From: Aphrophora alni
Taxonomy: Eukaryota; Arthropoda; Insecta; Hemiptera; Aphrophoridae
Assembly (NCBI GenBank): GCA_963513935.1
Contig: OY740769.1
Coordinates: 109,967,762-110,031,761, forward strand
Direction: 5' to 3'
Length of the DNA: 64,000 nucleotides
This document shows positions 10,695-21,463 of the stretch, piece after piece. Within the stretch, counting starts at the first letter, position 1, and each line of letters begins with the position of its first letter. The position numbers and the translations under genes were made by a program. The notes below the pieces were generated by a model, which saw only the letters and a list, made by a program, of their open reading frames with translations, ran no database searches and was not told where the DNA came from.

Positions 10695-11701
10695 TTTGTA
10701 AAGATGTAAGCCTCGAGAACTGTGGGATGGTTCCAACGAGTAATATTATTCCACAGATTTTAAAGAAGAGAACGAATATTACAAACAGGCTACAACCCTA
10801 CAATATAAAGGAAACAGAACCATTCTCCACCGTTTACCTACTGTCTGCGAAGAAACGAAAACTGGAACTGGAAGAAATTGACTTAAAACGGAGAAAATTG
10901 GAATACATGGAACATGCTGCTTCCTTAAAAGAGGAATACAAAGAAATGCAGGAGAAAGAGAAAATTATTAGAGAGACAAGAGAGCGGATGGGCTCATATT
11001 TTAACAAGACTTGGAAGAATTTAGATATACATGCAGACTACAAGGTTTCCGCATTTACCGTTAACACTAAAGCGAAATATGCCTTTGTTGGAATACTCGC
11101 AGAAAGAGATGGGAGTAAAAGTGTTTACTTCTTTAAAGGAAAGTACAAATCGTGGCTAATGGATGCCTACAACGACAAACAAAATTTAACAAAAGAGGGG
11201 TTTGTTTTAACCTCCAACAACGACCTGGACATTGTGCATTTAGCGACAGAAGAAACAATTTTTACATTTACGACGAATGGACTTACCAGTTTTAATAATC
11301 ATTCTTTTCCGAAGATAGAGCATTTTAAGCCACTAACAGATGCTTGGAAAAAACCAGAAGATTTCCCCTACAACCAGGCCGAAGTGGAGCAAGTATCCAC
11401 CCTTGGCATGCAAGAAATAAAAGGCAAAGTTATTCCAAGAAAGTGTCGTCGGCTGGAAGAGCTGGAAGAAGGGACAGAATTAGTAGTGTGTGGAATCAAA
11501 CAAATTGATTACAGACATAAGATCCGTTATATTTTGCAGTTCCAAAATCTAGATGAATTGTATGTTTCGAATTATTGGTTAGAAAGAGAAATAAAAGTGC
11601 TAAATGTAGATTTAAACTATAAATTTAATGTTAAATTGGACAAGATAAAAACCACTGCAATTAAGCACAAAGAAAGAGTGGTTTTCTGTGCTTGTAATTA
11701 A
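10625..11701 (+). CDS. ORF2: unrecognised protein with coiled coil and possible OB-fold C-terminus
   Basis: The open frame has 358 codons if counted from GTG 10625. The first in-frame ATG is at 10727 (residue 35), which would give 324 residues, so the start is uncertain. Residues about 75-122 are rich in Lys/Glu/Leu/Arg and look like a coiled coil, with a basic patch (KKRK, KRRK) that could serve as a nuclear localisation signal. Residues about 283-345 alternate hydrophobic strands (TELVVCGIKQI, RYILQFQ, YKFNVKLDKI) in a pattern seen in OB-fold single-strand nucleic acid binding domains. No signal peptide or membrane segment is seen. It lies in the same frame as ORF1, beyond a single TAA, so it may be made by stop readthrough or reinitiation, or be the second half of a broken fusion. 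A single-strand-binding partner for ORF1 is a reasonable guess only. Confidence 0.7.
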   Translation: MVQKCYIKSGETFFSKSSTAFSVICKDVSLENCGMVPTSNIIPQILKKRTNITNRLQPYNIKETEPFSTVYLLSAKKRKLELEEIDLKRRKLEYMEHAASLKEEYKEMQEKEKIIRETRERMGSYFNKTWKNLDIHADYKVSAFTVNTKAKYAFVGILAERDGSKSVYFFKGKYKSWLMDAYNDKQNLTKEGFVLTSNNDLDIVHLATEETIFTFTTNGLTSFNNHSFPKIEHFKPLTDAWKKPEDFPYNQAEVEQVSTLGMQEIKGKVIPRKCRRLEELEEGTELVVCGIKQIDYRHKIRYILQFQNLDELYVSNYWLEREIKVLNVDLNYKFNVKLDKIKTTAIKHKERVVFCACN

Positions 11702-11702
11702 A

Positions 11703-11720
11703 AATAAATAAATAAATAAA
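11703..11720 (+). terminator. Poly(A) signal run after ORF2
   Basis: Overlapping AATAAA hexamers (four) begin two bases after the ORF2 stop codon. This gives the two-ORF unit a compact 3' end. Confidence 0.6.
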
Positions 11721-12637
11721 TGTTTTAAAATAATATTCTTTGTAATTTGTTACCTCCATTCCACCAAAACTCTTTTTAGTAGAGATGAAGATATTTGATG
11801 TGACCTTGGAATTGTAGCCGAAAACGACACGACCCCCCAACCCCCATTTTTCCTTTTTAAATATATAACGTCGTAACGTTTGTTAGGAACCGATTTACCA
11901 AACCGTAGCTTTAATGTTTGTATTAGAAATGAGAGTTAAAGTCGTGACAAACCTACACTTCTGTTTTTTATGTAAATAGATAGTAAACTAATAATACCCT
12001 ATATATAAAAGACAAGTTAAGTACAGAGGACACACAGTTCTATCTCGTAATTGTTAAATAACAATACGTACAATACCAGTAATTGGAATGCAGTATATGT
12101 AATCATCTTAAATAACTAATTACAATATGCATATATGTGTTATATGTTAGAAAGTACTGGCCCATAAATTTTGTTTGAACAAGTTATTCATTTGAGTAAA
12201 GGTTCTGGTGAAAGGAACAGTAAGACAACGTAATTTGGAGTTAAAACGCTTAAAAAACCTACTGTACTTTTCTGTATTTTATCATTAACAGTGTTTGCAC
12301 AATAAGATTAACATGACATTCAAGGTAAATTCGAATTATAAGTCATAGATTTCAATTTTAATATCTGAAAACTGTACTTTCCGTGTTCTTTTTATATTCC
12401 TGATCTTTTCACACTTCCACTCAGATCTACTTGTTTCGCAGAGTTCATCTTCTTTACACACTAAATAATTAGTATAAATAAATTCATAAAAGTTAATATA
12501 AAAACATATATTTGTTTCATATACATAATAGTACGTAATTTATTGCACACTCCTTTGAGATTCTACCTGCTTTGACTAAATTGATGTGTAGAGTGTAATT
12601 TTGTCAAAGTGTTTAAACGTTTATGAATGAATGTATA

Positions 12638-12687
<50 letters not shown>
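12638..12687. repeat. (TC)n(CA)n microsatellite
   Basis: About five TC dinucleotides followed by about 20 CA dinucleotides. Confidence 0.95.
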
Positions 12688-12688
<1 letters not shown>

Positions 12689-12794
12689 GCTTATTCATAA
12701 GGCTTAAACTCAATTTGATTAAGATTTAGTTCACCTGTTTTCGTGCTGTGTTTTAAATTTTTGTTTTATTTCAATTTGTGATACGTTTATATTA

Positions 12795-13017
12795 CGTTCT
12801 GTTATGTATACCCCAAAAGAAATATTCAAGGGGAGACAGATCTGGGAACTTGGGTGGCCACTCAAGTTTACCTTTACGACCAATACAGCACCGAGGAAAC
12901 GTTTCATCCAATTACTCACGAAATCGTCTTTCATAATGGGCCAATGCACCCATCTTGTTGAAACCACACCACATCAAAGGCAAACAGAGGCCCAACTAAA
13001 TTTCGAACTGCAGGAAA
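12795..13017 (-). pseudogene. Mariner-like (IS630/Tc1/mariner superfamily) transposase fragment
   Basis: Read on the minus strand, one frame gives FPAVRNLVGPLFAFDVV then WFQQDG, whose Asp (codon 12952-12954) matches the second catalytic residue of this DDE family. After a one-base frame change the reading continues HYERRFRE, a TAA stop, LDETFP, GRKGKLEWPPKFPDLSPLEY and FFWG, with the final catalytic Asp in PDLSP at 12840-12842. The spacing of about 37 codons between these residues fits the group. Further stops follow. Only the C-terminal half of the catalytic domain remains, broken by one frameshift and stops, so it is inactive. Confidence 0.8.
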
Positions 13018-13104
13018 CATTTCATTTAACAATATTTCATTTTATAAATCACACATGATCTTTTATGTTCCTTTTTGTATTGGAAAGCTAATAAAATTAA
13101 ATGT

Positions 13105-13216
13105 GTGACATAAATAGTAAATATGCCTATTTTGTATATTAAAATGAATAACAAGTTGTTTGAAAATATATAGACGCTTGTAAGCAGATATCTGAAGTGA
13201 AGTCAGATAATAGGAT
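13105..13216 (+). repeat. Diverged dispersed repeat, copy 1
   Basis: Resembles 18530-18636: both have CATAAA...AATATGCCTATT, AAATATAT, and a closing (T)CTGAA(G/A)TGAAGTCA block. It lies about 90 bp from the mariner-like fragment and may be part of a related non-autonomous element. Confidence 0.5.
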
Positions 13217-13589
13217 GAGATGGAGAGGGTATAAAACCAAATTAGCGATCTGCTTCTCGATCACAGAAAAATAAACATAAAGACGCGGACTACGAATATT
13301 AATATTAATATCATTTTTTAACACAATTCAAAAATTCTTTAAGTCCATTTTTTCAGATGTTACCAAAAATTTTTAACTTCATTAACTGTTGTAAGTAAAA
13401 TGGAATGAAATTAACACAAAACTACATAAATCCAATGACAAAAGTGTTTTTGTTATTGTAAAATTAGGAGCAGCACTACTTAGTTACCTTGCATTTCCTA
13501 CTATATACAAAATGATATTTTTTTATAAACTTGATTTACTACCTTGTTATCAATAAAAATTGCTACCTAGTAATATTCATGACAACTAT

Positions 13590-13735
13590 AGTTGTGGAAC
13601 GGTTGGAGTGAGATAGAGATTCGCTCAACTGGCACTAATCGGCTTAGATTGCCCGGGCCCGGGTCCCATTGTTGGGGCATCCTTACTGACCTACGCGGAG
13701 ACAATAGGCACTGACTCATAATATATTTGTCCAGT
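13590..13735. other. GC-rich island with a 12-bp palindrome
   Basis: A short GC-rich patch in AT-rich DNA, centred on the perfect palindrome CCCGGGCCCGGG at 13652-13663. No tRNA A/B boxes or ORF are convincing. It may be the end of an unrecognised inserted element. Confidence 0.4.
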
Positions 13736-14084
13736 ACCAATATTTAGCTTAGACAATTTTTAATAATTGACAAAAACAAATATCACTATGACTTTTGTCA
13801 TAAAATGCTGTAAATTTTGATATTAAATTTCAAATAAATCGGTTTGTTTTTGCTTATACAACAAGTATTGTTATTGACAAAACTGTAAATTATTATTAAT
13901 TTATGTGGGATTATTGTTATATAAGTTTTAAATATTGTATTGGCAGCCGTGTGTTTCAAAAGGGTAATTTGTCACTTTCAACGAGTATATTATCATAATG
14001 CTGGGCAATTAAAATATGTGTCATAAGTTTCCTGTCTCACTCCGGCTGACACATAGTTACAAACACCACGACAGGATAATAAAC

Positions 14085-14185
14085 AAACGTGAACACAATT
14101 CTCACAAAAAAGTATCAGACGCGTTTCAACGACAAGTTCGTCCTCTTCAGTGATACATGAGCTTCACTAATCAAACTATAACTGG
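14085..14185 (+). repeat. Single arm of the 55.4-kb foldback element family
   Basis: Matches one arm of the inverted-repeat element at 55352-55669, sharing the blocks ACGCGTTTCAACGACAA, CTTCAGTGAT and CAAACTATAACT-like sequence. No inverted partner is found nearby, so this is a solo arm or truncated copy. Confidence 0.7.
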
Positions 14186-14408
14186 TATGAATGTTGGACA
14201 CGTTCAGAATATTTACTCATGTAAGACCGGCTCTCTGATAAGGGCCCTCCAGCAGCATGTAACAATACATTGACTTTTTTAAATTAACACATTTATTTTT
14301 TTAAACTTTTGATGAGCAACAAGTAGTTTTATCTGTGCTTAATCATGTTGAGAAACATTCTACACGAAACTCTACAGTATGTGTTTGATAATGAATCCTT
14401 CAAAAAGG

Positions 14409-14447
<39 letters not shown>
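14409..14447. repeat. Poly(A) run of about 39 bases
   Basis: Uninterrupted A run. It could be the tail of a retroposed sequence, but no body is recognisable upstream. Confidence 0.9.
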
Positions 14448-14448
<1 letters not shown>

Positions 14449-15490
14449 ACCTAGTAATCGTGATCCACTTGAAACGCGAGCGGTGTGTTATGTATCTCTA
14501 TTATATTAAAAAAAAGCAGTGCTCGTACTCACATCATCAACTAAACGTAAAATTATTCAAACATTCTAATGTAATTTTCGTACACATCCATTAACAGAAA
14601 CAGCAAATCACAAACTCCAATTTTCTCATTTTGAAAAGGTTAGGCTAAGTATTTTTTTTACAATATCTGGTGTTATGTGAATTGACATGGTTAGCCTATA
14701 TAAATGATATGAAACATTTATTCAGTCATAAAACAGCATTTTGTCTAACTCAACATCAGAAATTTTATTTGGAAGCCAGTTCACAGTAACTCACATTTTC
14801 TGTTTGTCTGTTTCTTTCAGTTCTTTCACAGATCTTAGATCATATTCTCCCAAATTTATATAAACATCCTTATCGTTTGACACGTTTTATATTTTACACC
14901 ACTTTGTACAGATTTTTCTGACTTGCGGAAATGCTGTGTTGAATTATCAGAACGTATCTTATTCAGTTTTGCTTTTGTCACAGATTCTATAGCATGCGAT
15001 TAGAAAGAAAGAAAGAAAGAAAAGTGAATACTAGACTACTTTCTGTTGGAATGTTTTTGTAAGGAGACTGAACAGCAAATTTTTCCCGTGTTTTCTTGAA
15101 TGATCACGAAGGAACATAAGCTTCGACTATTTCAAACCTTCCATGCAGAGAATAAGACATTAACATAACTGAAAAGAATTTGGAATAATATAATTGCGAC
15201 ACTAAAATCACTGTAGCTTACTAAAGCATTTATAATGTTCGAATGACAACAGTATAAAATAATAATAACAAAAACACTCTATACCAGTTGTCAGTTATAC
15301 GTTGCTCATTTATTGTATAAGGTGGCTCAGTTCCTAGAATAAATATACATCTCATGAAAAAACATGATCTTTTCAATGGTTTTTTATACAGTGTTACCAT
15401 ATCTTAGTTATTTCGAATGTTTTATGAAACATGAAATATTCAAATAAAATAAATAACGAAAATCGGTCCATAAGTTTCAGAGATCATCCA

Positions 15491-15527
15491 AAGTTTCCTC
15501 AAACGTTATTTATTATTGAGGAAACTT
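15491..15527. repeat. Perfect 12-bp stem hairpin
   Basis: AAGTTTCCTCAA at 15491-15502 pairs with TTGAGGAAACTT at 15516-15527 across a 13-nt loop. Not adjacent to any gene end. Confidence 0.8.
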
Positions 15528-16569
15528 TCAGTACTGCCAACTTTGTAATGTGGTAATTCATTCCAGTCTCTTAACGTTACTTTTTCCCCGTTTCCATCAC
15601 TATTTCATGTTGAATTGTAATACGTATGTATTTTAAATTATACATTGTTATGTGCAGTTTTATGTTTGTAAAAGTAATTTTCTGCACCATAATATTACAA
15701 ATACGAAATTTCGCGAAAAATCATAACGTCAAAAACAAATCAATAATGAAAGTCTAATCTGAACGGTTAACTTAGCCTCTGCATGTCACGTCACCTGTTA
15801 CGTTTCTGAAATATCATGAATACTGCCTGTACTAGCTACTGCATGCATGAATTTTCACATTTAAAAAAATCGTTAGCCATATTTTTAAATCTAACGTAAC
15901 ATAATCTAAGCACACTAATAAATCAAAAGTATAACGGAAAATTCATGTTACTTAATCTTTGTAATAAAAACTGTATATGCTATAAATATAAAAAAGAATA
16001 ATTAATTGTAAAAATCTTCGCAGTTTAATTCCATAAATCACTAACCTATCAATTAAAAAAATGTATAGCAATTTCCATCACAACTTTGTAGAGGCTAATT
16101 ATTCAGGTATGGGATACACTACATATTATTTGACTTTTAATACTATTTAAAAGTCATGTTTTGATATAAACTTTAAATGTAAGGAGGAGTTAAGCTTTGT
16201 AACTAAGTTGGATTTCAAAGTAATAATAACAATTTAGAAAAACATATAGAACCATAGATTTTAAATTTTCCGTATTACAAAGTTTAACTGTAAAATTTAA
16301 TATAAAATGTTTTACTTTAATAGATAATATGCTTACTTTAAATGAAACTCTTAAAGAATTTGTATAATTTAATAGGATATAATTACATAAAATAATTCAA
16401 TTTTTTTTTGAAATATTAAAAGTATTACATATTAACATTATTATAGTAGCAACAAGGAAAGTAGAAAAATTTATGAATTTATTGTGTATAGTTTTTATTT
16501 GTAATATGGTTTTGTTTGAAATATTTACATGAATTATTTAGGTACAAAAGAGGAAATGATTCTTAGAAT

Positions 16570-17485
16570 CTAGTAATGTGAAGAGTAAGAAGAAGAACTG
16601 TGTGAAGGTGCTGAGTGGTATTTGACGACAGGAGCGTGGTAAACAGGAGCATGATGGACGACAGGATGAGTGTTGTGTTGTCTATGGACAACAGCGTTGA
16701 ATCCATTTTTGTGATCAGCTGTGTATTCAACGTATCTCTCAGAACCGTCGGCTTCCAAAAGTTTGTAGTTTCCATGGACAGTGTCTCCGTTGCGTTCTTC
16801 TTGTTGGCTCTTGATGTCATGAGTGTGTGCGTCGTGTACGCTGTATTCAAACTTGTACTGTGGATGAGGATCGTAAGGTTCTTCCTTGTAAGATACATGT
16901 CCGTATCCACTATGCCCACCATAACCTCCTTGACTGCCGTATCCACCATATTGTGCTGTGACTGCAGCTACTAACGCGCAGAATGAGAGGATGATCTATT
17001 GGACAAAATTAAAAGTTATATTATTATGCATTTAATAAATATTTTCTAAACAAATAAATATTTAATTTACCTCCCCCCCTCCTTAAATAGGGTAATATAT
17101 GTTTATAGTTTAAGTATTGGATCGAGAAAAATTAGTGAAGTGTTTAACATTTCATAGTGTAAATATTATATTAAAAATATTATTCTACAAAATACGCCAC
17201 AATGAATCTTTAATTAACCTCTTTCGGTTATTTGATAAATAGTACGAGTATGTGATGAATTACAATAAGTATTTTAGTGGTCAGATGTGAGCGAAATTAA
17301 ACAATATCCTTGATATATATTATACGTCACAGTTCTATGTTTAAACCGCTTCTAAAGTTATACTAAATAGTTTTATATTTTCACCAAATAAACCCCACAA
17401 TATTTTATACTTAATTGTTATTACATTTGTGAATTTGTTGCAGTAATATTTAACATTGAAGTCTAAAACTTACTTTGAAAGCCAT
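16570..17485 (-). CDS. RR-2 cuticle protein (about 145 aa)
   Basis: Exon 1 (17474-17485) encodes MAFK with GTAAGT; exon 2 (16570-16995) follows CCAATAG in phase 0 and ends TAG. Signal peptide [18 protein letters not shown], then a repeat of GGYG-type motifs, then the full RR-2 region: [54 protein letters not shown] and [12 protein letters not shown]. The tail has two HAPV units and ends SSHY. Exon 2 contains no ATG near its start, so it is easily missed without the 12-nt exon. AATAAA lies at 16494-16499. The exon and about 290 bp of intron are almost the same as in the 22817 gene, which suggests recent duplication or gene conversion. Predicted to be secreted and bind chitin in hard cuticle. 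Confidence 0.93.
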
Positions 17486-17539
17486 GTTTAACAGCTGATA
17501 GATCTCAGGAATTGATATCAACTTATAAATAGCACTGTA

Positions 17540-17590
17540 TTTTATACTGGTTCAAATTCGAAAATTAAACCTGTGTTCGTTCCTTTCACT
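17540..17590 (-). promoter_or_regulatory. Core promoter of the 16570-17485 cuticle gene
   Basis: TATAAAA at 17540-17546, 55 bp before the ATG, and AGTGAAAGG at 17582-17590. Between them is CGAATTTG-type sequence also shared with the 22817 and 28284 genes. Confidence 0.75.
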
Positions 17591-18529
17591 CCTTTCTTCT
17601 TGCGTTACTTGATTAACTACATTACGTCACGAAACAAATATTTACTATTTCAAGTGCACAAAGCTTACAATATACTACAAATTGTTGTAAAATACCCGTT
17701 TTGTCTTTTTATAACCTGCTTGTTTTCCGGTTAAGTTTTTCATTCTATACTTATTGAAACAAGTTTTTTCTCACCGTTGTTGGACAGGTTTAAAGGCGTA
17801 CCAGTACCAATAATACTTGTAATCTTTTTTTTCTTCCTTTTTTTTACTTAAACTGTTATGTTTATTTATACATTAATTTAGGTCTATTTTTATATTTTCA
17901 TTAAAAATATTATGTAATGTTTTAAACATTTTGATGTCACGAACAGAATGAAGACTGTATTTTTAATTTCAGTACACATAATATAAAGATTAAATAACTC
18001 AAATTTCTTTGTAAAATATATCAGTAAATTATTATTATCAATTATAAAATAGTTAATGTATCATCCGAAAGGTTTTGTGATTTTCTGGGTTCCAAACACC
18101 TTAGTGGTGGGTAATTAACCTTTCAGAAATATTTGAGGACATAACGAACAATTAAATAAGTTATTGCTCACGTTACTTATCAATAAATGATATGTTATTG
18201 TCTCAAAAGCTGTTTTCTTTCTACATAAAGCTTGATGGAAAATAAAGCATGTGAATATCTCTGTCGAGGTCGTAAGCTGACAAAATTCCACAAGAAAACT
18301 ATAAAAAAAGTTTGTAGTTTTTATATTTTTATTATGGTATAAGAATGTATACTTTTATGAATCCTAGTACGATTAATTGTGACATATCAACCTTGGTAAA
18401 TCTTGTGGTTTTTAAATACTGATATTTACTTTGAGTCTGTAAGGCACCAGCGCTGGATAGATAAGAAATTGTCTTTTTTTTCCCCTTTTTTTTTCTTTCT
18501 TGATTTATATGTAAGCAAAGTTGACTTTA

Positions 18530-18636
18530 CGGCATAAAGAATAAATATGCCTATTATGTGCATTAAAATTATTAATTTTTTTAAATATATCCAGTACGAT
18601 ATAAACACAGATCTGAAATGAAGTCAAGCAGAGGGT
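18530..18636 (+). repeat. Diverged dispersed repeat, copy 2
   Basis: Counterpart of 13105-13216 in the same orientation, with shared AATATGCCTATT and GAA(A/G)TGAAGTCA blocks at matching distances. Confidence 0.5.
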
Positions 18637-20262
18637 AATATCGGCAATGTTTGGTTTATAGTAGGTCAGGAATTATGGTCACCAGTGTGCCTGTATGTTG
18701 ATAAAACAAAATATAATTAAAGCCATAGCCTACAAAAAAGACTTTTCGTTGTAGACTGTTATTTTCGATATCACACCCAATTATTTTAAGGTCGATTTAA
18801 AAAGTAATTATATAATTCCTGAAAATTTGTAAGTTTATTATATTGACTAAGATAAATTAGAACAAAACAACACAAACCCGTAAAAATTAACAAAAATTGG
18901 TTTATGTTTCCAAGAAAATTGACATTATTAATTCAACAACGCATTAATCATTTTACATGTTCCTGAATTATATAATATTATGTTCACTCATTATTTAAAT
19001 TTACTGACTTGCTAGTTGATTCATTTGTATATAAAATATCATCTCTTTTTGTGTTTCCGTTTTTAAGTTTCTAAATGACAATTAATATTTCGAGAAAAAT
19101 TGATATATTTTCGTTTCAGACACATCTAAGACTAAATTCATTAAAAAACTGAGAATATTAGAACACCCAAATATATCTTCTGTACAATTTTGATTCCGTT
19201 TTCACAGATTTTTTTTGGATGCTCTAAAGCACCACAAAGCTCGATTATTATTTTTTCAACCCCGAAAAAAATTAATTACTTTCAAACATTTTACATCTGT
19301 TTTCCTAAATCTATGAATCGATTTACATTCCTGTCTTGTTAGAAAATCTACACTATAGGTATTATAAGTTATTGCTGTGTTAGTAAAGGTTCTTAAGGTG
19401 GCAATGTTCCTTGATTTTACTAAAATGTGGTATCTAGGCTTGGTTTTACAAACCATCGAATAAGTTCGTTATTCCGACAAATTTTAAATTTTCAAAAAAC
19501 AGTTCACTATGATATGTTTGCACTTATACAGTATTCTGTAATTTATAATTTTTTTAAAATCTATATCCAATGATGTCCAAACGTGGTACAAAATAACAGA
19601 ATTATTACTATAAAATTGATAAAAATATAACCTCAAAATTATCAAAAAAAGTTCATCGGAATTATGCTTTAGTAATAATAAAAACTTTAGTAATCGGAAT
19701 TATGATTGAATTTTATTTAAATATAATCGAAGTTTTACTAATCTTTGAATATAATTGAAAAAATGTTGGACAATTTCAAAATAACAGCTGTTTAAAACGA
19801 TTTATTCTAGTTTCTTCTTATCTTTAACCTAGATGATCAATATAAAAACAGTTATTAGATAAAATAGTATGGAGGTTTTATTGTTATGTTAATTATTAAA
19901 ATATCATAAGTGGAAATTTAAGGTTTTAAATCTTAATTTATCCAAAGTTAGAGTGAATTTTACTTACGCTCTATTTTTAAAGAACCGAAGTTTACTAAAA
20001 CGTGTATGACTTTATAATCTTAATTGTAATTATTTAAGAAGTAACAGTAAATGGCACTTTTTACATTTTGGAAGATCCTACAGCATTATTGCTACAATAA
20101 TAGGAACCACAACAGTCAATTAGTGAAACATCAGAAATAACTGTTTTTCAAAATGTGTATTAATAGATAGGATTGTTTATATTTGAATTCAGTCGAGCCG
20201 GTATGGTTTAAATTGTTCACATATACATTCTTATTTATAATACAGCGGAGCGTACATATGTT

Positions 20263-20406
20263 CGCTAAAGAACTCCTCCTCGCCCACTCAACATACAGAT
20301 ATGGGGATGGGCTCGTCTGAAAGCTTAGGGTCTGTGAATCAATAGTAATATAGAATGGGAGCACATTACGTGGTTTTGGCGACAACCTTATTAATGCCTA
20401 TTTCTG
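20263..20406 (+). repeat. Diverged direct repeat, copy 1
   Basis: Aligns with 20742-20923: both start with (C/A)CTAAAGAA, contain CTCAAC(A/C)TACAGA and AGGGTCTG, and end TTAATGCCTATTTCTG. This copy lacks about 40 bp present in copy 2. Confidence 0.6.
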
Positions 20407-20544
20407 GAATTCTTTCTGATTCATTTTCAAACTGTTTGTTTTAAATGAAAGAACATTTTGCCATTATCTACAAAAAAAATATGAAATTTCAATTTTATTT
20501 TATTTTTATAATAATTTTTTTTAACACACATTAACAAGAATACA

Positions 20545-20588
20545 ATGCCAGAATACAATGTACCTGGCGTCACATTGTATTCTGGCAT
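20545..20588. repeat. Perfect 17-bp stem hairpin
   Basis: ATGCCAGAATACAATGT at 20545-20561 pairs exactly with its inverted copy at 20572-20588 around a 10-nt loop (ACCTGGCGTC). It lies between the two copies of the diverged direct repeat. Confidence 0.85.
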
Positions 20589-20741
20589 AAGTCACAAATA
20601 GACCATACTAACTGTTTTAAGTATGTATTGCAATTTGGTTGCTATGATAACTAAACTTTTATATAAAATCACTAAATGAAGTTTAAAACACTTTCCATAT
20701 TGTTTCACATCTGTCTATGGTACTCCTAACCTATCTTTTTT

Positions 20742-20923
20742 CACTAAAGAAATCCTTCACGCCCCCTCAACCTACAGAGAAGGGTATGGTCTCATTGGAA
20801 AACTGAGGGTCTGGGGATAAATGAACTTGACCTTGTGACTAAACCTACGAACGAGGTCACAAGGGCACTTTTGCGGGGTTTAGAAATCGTTTTAGACGAC
20901 AATTCTATTAATGCCTATTTCTG
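20742..20923 (+). repeat. Diverged direct repeat, copy 2, with an inner palindrome
   Basis: Counterpart of 20263-20406. The extra segment includes an inverted pair CCTTGTGAC / GTCACAAGG separated by a short loop, which suggests a small insertion or a deletion in the other copy. Confidence 0.6.
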
Positions 20924-21397
20924 TAGTTAAACGAATTGCAAGAAAATGAGGCAATACTCGGAAGAGGGTTTACGTCCGGTGGCCGAAGATATTTTTTTCC
21001 TAACGCTACTGAAATAGCCAATCTCGGGAGACGTTTTTACCTAGTATACTAATATTTACTTACTTCATTTTTAAGTATTGTTTTAATAAAAATTTATTTA
21101 CATTTTCTTTTCGTAATCAAAAATATAGATTTTAATACTCGCAAGGATATAATTCGTTTGAAAAAATATATAATTATAAAACTCGAAGATTAAGGTAAAA
21201 TTATATTGTGTAAACTTACGTGAAATTAAAACATTAAAACTTCAAATCAACATTATAATGGCGATGAAAAAGAAACTAGAAAAACTGTAAAATTATTTAT
21301 TTATAACAGTATTACGTATGTAGCTTTTCCGCTTATTCCCTCATATTACTAAATCATATGTGTCATTTCCTGTTTTGGACGTAATTAAATTGAAAAA

Positions 21398-21417
21398 ACA
21401 CACACACACACACACAA

Positions 21418-21462
<45 letters not shown>
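21398..21462. repeat. (CA)n(TA)n microsatellite
   Basis: CA run followed by about 19 TA units. The TA part abuts the left end of the inverted-repeat element at 21463. Confidence 0.95.

Positions 21463-21463
<1 letters not shown>

Larger units (their letters stand above)
8543..11883 (+). mobile_element. Candidate integrated replicative element with two ORFs
   Basis: A block visibly richer in G+C than its surroundings, containing a promoter-like region, two co-directional intronless ORFs and a poly(A) signal. Nothing links it to the flanking minus-strand cuticle genes. The limits are not firmly defined. A 9-bp inverted match (CGACGTTAT at 8547-8555, ATAACGTCG at 11875-11883) brackets the block, but a match this short can arise by chance. 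No long terminal repeats, transposase of a known family or reverse transcriptase are seen. A viral or virus-derived origin and a rolling-circle transposon are both possible; this is inference from ORF motifs and composition. Confidence 0.45.
11890..16480. other. Intergenic with transposon fossils and simple repeats
   Basis: No host gene recognised. It contains a CA microsatellite, a mariner-like transposase remnant, one arm of a foldback element, a long A run and a few hairpins, listed separately. Confidence 0.6.
17600..21395. other. Intergenic; diverged repeats and one hairpin
   Basis: No gene recognised. It holds the repeats at 18530-18636, 20263-20406 and 20742-20923 and the hairpin at 20545-20588. 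Small ORFs at 18426, 19256 and 20131 show no features. Confidence 0.6.

Noticed and set aside
8547..11883. 9-bp inverted match taken as terminal inverted repeats of the two-ORF element
   Set aside because: A 9-bp match between two flanks of about 100 bp is not unlikely by chance and no target duplication was found; kept only as a provisional bracket.
14379..14594. ORF containing a poly-lysine run
   Set aside because: It is the translation of the A run at 14409-14447.
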